NCBI GenBank assembly: GCA_012512295.1
Contig: JAAZDI010000245.1
Coordinates: forward strand, 1 to 5,695
Direction: 5' to 3'
DNA length: 5,695 nucleotides
Source: Syntrophomonadaceae bacterium
Lineage (GTDB): Bacteria; Bacillota; Ch66; Ch109
This document shows, one piece after another, positions 5,026 to 5,695 of this stretch. Each line of letters begins with the position of its first letter. Positions within the stretch are counted from its first letter, which is position 1. Below the pieces are notes generated by a model. That model was not told where the DNA came from, did no database searches, and saw only the letters and a program-made list of their open reading frames with translations. The position numbers and the translations under genes are program-made.

Positions 5026-5695
5026 ATCTTTTGGCGGGTTAAACGCGGTCAATAATCTGAGCCTCGATATCGAAGCGGGAGAATTAGTAGGCTTGATCGG
5101 TCCTAACGGGGCCGGGAAAACCACCGTGTTTAATCTCTTAACCGGCGTATTTTTGCCCAGCCGGGGAGAGATTGAGTTTCAAGGCCGCAGTCTGGTGGGC
5201 TGTAAACCTTATCAGATCAGCCGTCAGGGAATCGCGCGGACCTTCCAAAACATTCGTCTTTTTGCCAACTTGTCTGTTCTCGACAATGTCCGGATTGCTC
5301 TGCACCGTCATGCTACCTATGGAGTGAGCAGTGCCATTTTCAGACTGGGTATCTTTAAGCGCGGCGAGGAAAAGATCACCCGACAGGCGTTGGAAGTATT
5401 AAAAATTTTTAAACTGGATCACAAAAGAGATGAGTTAGCCCGGAATCTGCCGTATGGGGAACAACGCCGTTTGGAAATTGCCCGGGCCTTGGCTACTAAG
5501 CCGCAGCTTCTGTTGCTGGATGAACCGGCTGCCGGCATGAATCCCCAGGAGACCCAGGATTTGATGCAGCTAATCCGCTGGGTCAGAGAGGAGTTTTCCT
5601 TAACCATTTTTTTAATCGAACATGATATGTCTCTCGTTATGGGAGTCTGTGAACGGATTTATGTCCTTGATTACGGGATGTTGATCGCTCAGGGA
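4994..5695 (+). CDS. livG: Branched-chain amino acid ABC transporter ATP-binding protein LivG (3' end outside window)
   Basis: LivG is one of the two cytoplasmic ATPases that power the importer. There are 234 codons visible and no stop; the family is about 255 residues, so about 20 are missing. All nucleotide-binding motifs are present: Walker A GPNGAGKT (36-43), Q-loop Gln85 in RTFQNIRLF, signature LPYGEQRRLEIARAL (152-166), Walker B LLLLDEP (172-178) with catalytic Glu177, D-loop AAGMNP (179-184) and switch His210 in LIEHDMS. The signature departs from LSGGQ in the way usual for LivG, where xxYGxQRRLEIAR is standard. FGGLNAVNNLS near the start also favours LivG over LivF. The start ATG 4994 gives a normal N-terminus; ATG 4964 would add ten residues. 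It overlaps livM by 32 bases, and a livF gene is expected next. Confidence 0.94.
   Translation, partial: MSFLSIRKLSKSFGGLNAVNNLSLDIEAGELVGLIGPNGAGKTTVFNLLTGVFLPSRGEIEFQGRSLVGCKPYQISRQGIARTFQNIRLFANLSVLDNVRIALHRHATYGVSSAIFRLGIFKRGEEKITRQALEVLKIFKLDHKRDELARNLPYGEQRRLEIARALATKPQLLLLDEPAAGMNPQETQDLMQLIRWVREEFSLTIFLIEHDMSLVMGVCERIYVLDYGMLIAQG

Noticed and set aside
4906..5124. Open frames on the minus strand (also 118-303, 318-515, 3270-3506, 5419-5607) and short plus-strand frames inside livJ and livM
   Set aside because: All lie inside well-supported genes in other frames, have low-complexity or unconvincing products, and lack ribosome binding sites.

Overview
The window looks like a chromosomal segment from a Gram-positive, Clostridia-type bacterium. 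The reasons are a SelB with strong Shine-Dalgarno-type starts nearby, a lipoprotein-type (not periplasmic) binding protein, moderate GC content and frequent TTA/ATT codons. A Peptococcaceae or Thermoanaerobacterales relative is plausible, but this is inference and not a placement. All recognisable genes lie on the + strand.

Layout: (1) 2-1015, the C-terminal part of selB, the selenocysteine-specific elongation factor, entering from upstream. (2) 1016-1685, about 670 bases without a gene. It holds the selB terminator hairpin; immediately after it, a short structured stretch resembling the remnant of a group IIC intron; a strong sigma-70-type promoter; and then a leader of about 430 bases with an inverted repeat, three 16-bp tandem repeats and a possible attenuator. 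(3) 1686-5695, a branched-chain amino acid ABC importer operon in the classic order livJ (binding lipoprotein), livH and livM (permeases) and livG (first ATPase, cut off by the window end). A livF gene would be expected just beyond.

How the genes work together: LivJ is anchored to the outer face of the membrane and captures the ligand. LivH and LivM form the membrane channel. LivG, with the expected partner LivF, hydrolyses ATP to drive uptake. The 11-bp hairpin between livJ and livH fits the usual need for more binding protein than permease. SelB is a separate transcription unit that belongs to UGA-selenocysteine decoding and has no evident functional link to the transporter.

The protein-coding content is ordinary and I see no new multi-gene system. 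The parts worth a second look are non-coding: the putative intron relic at 1070-1144 and the repeat-rich livJ leader.
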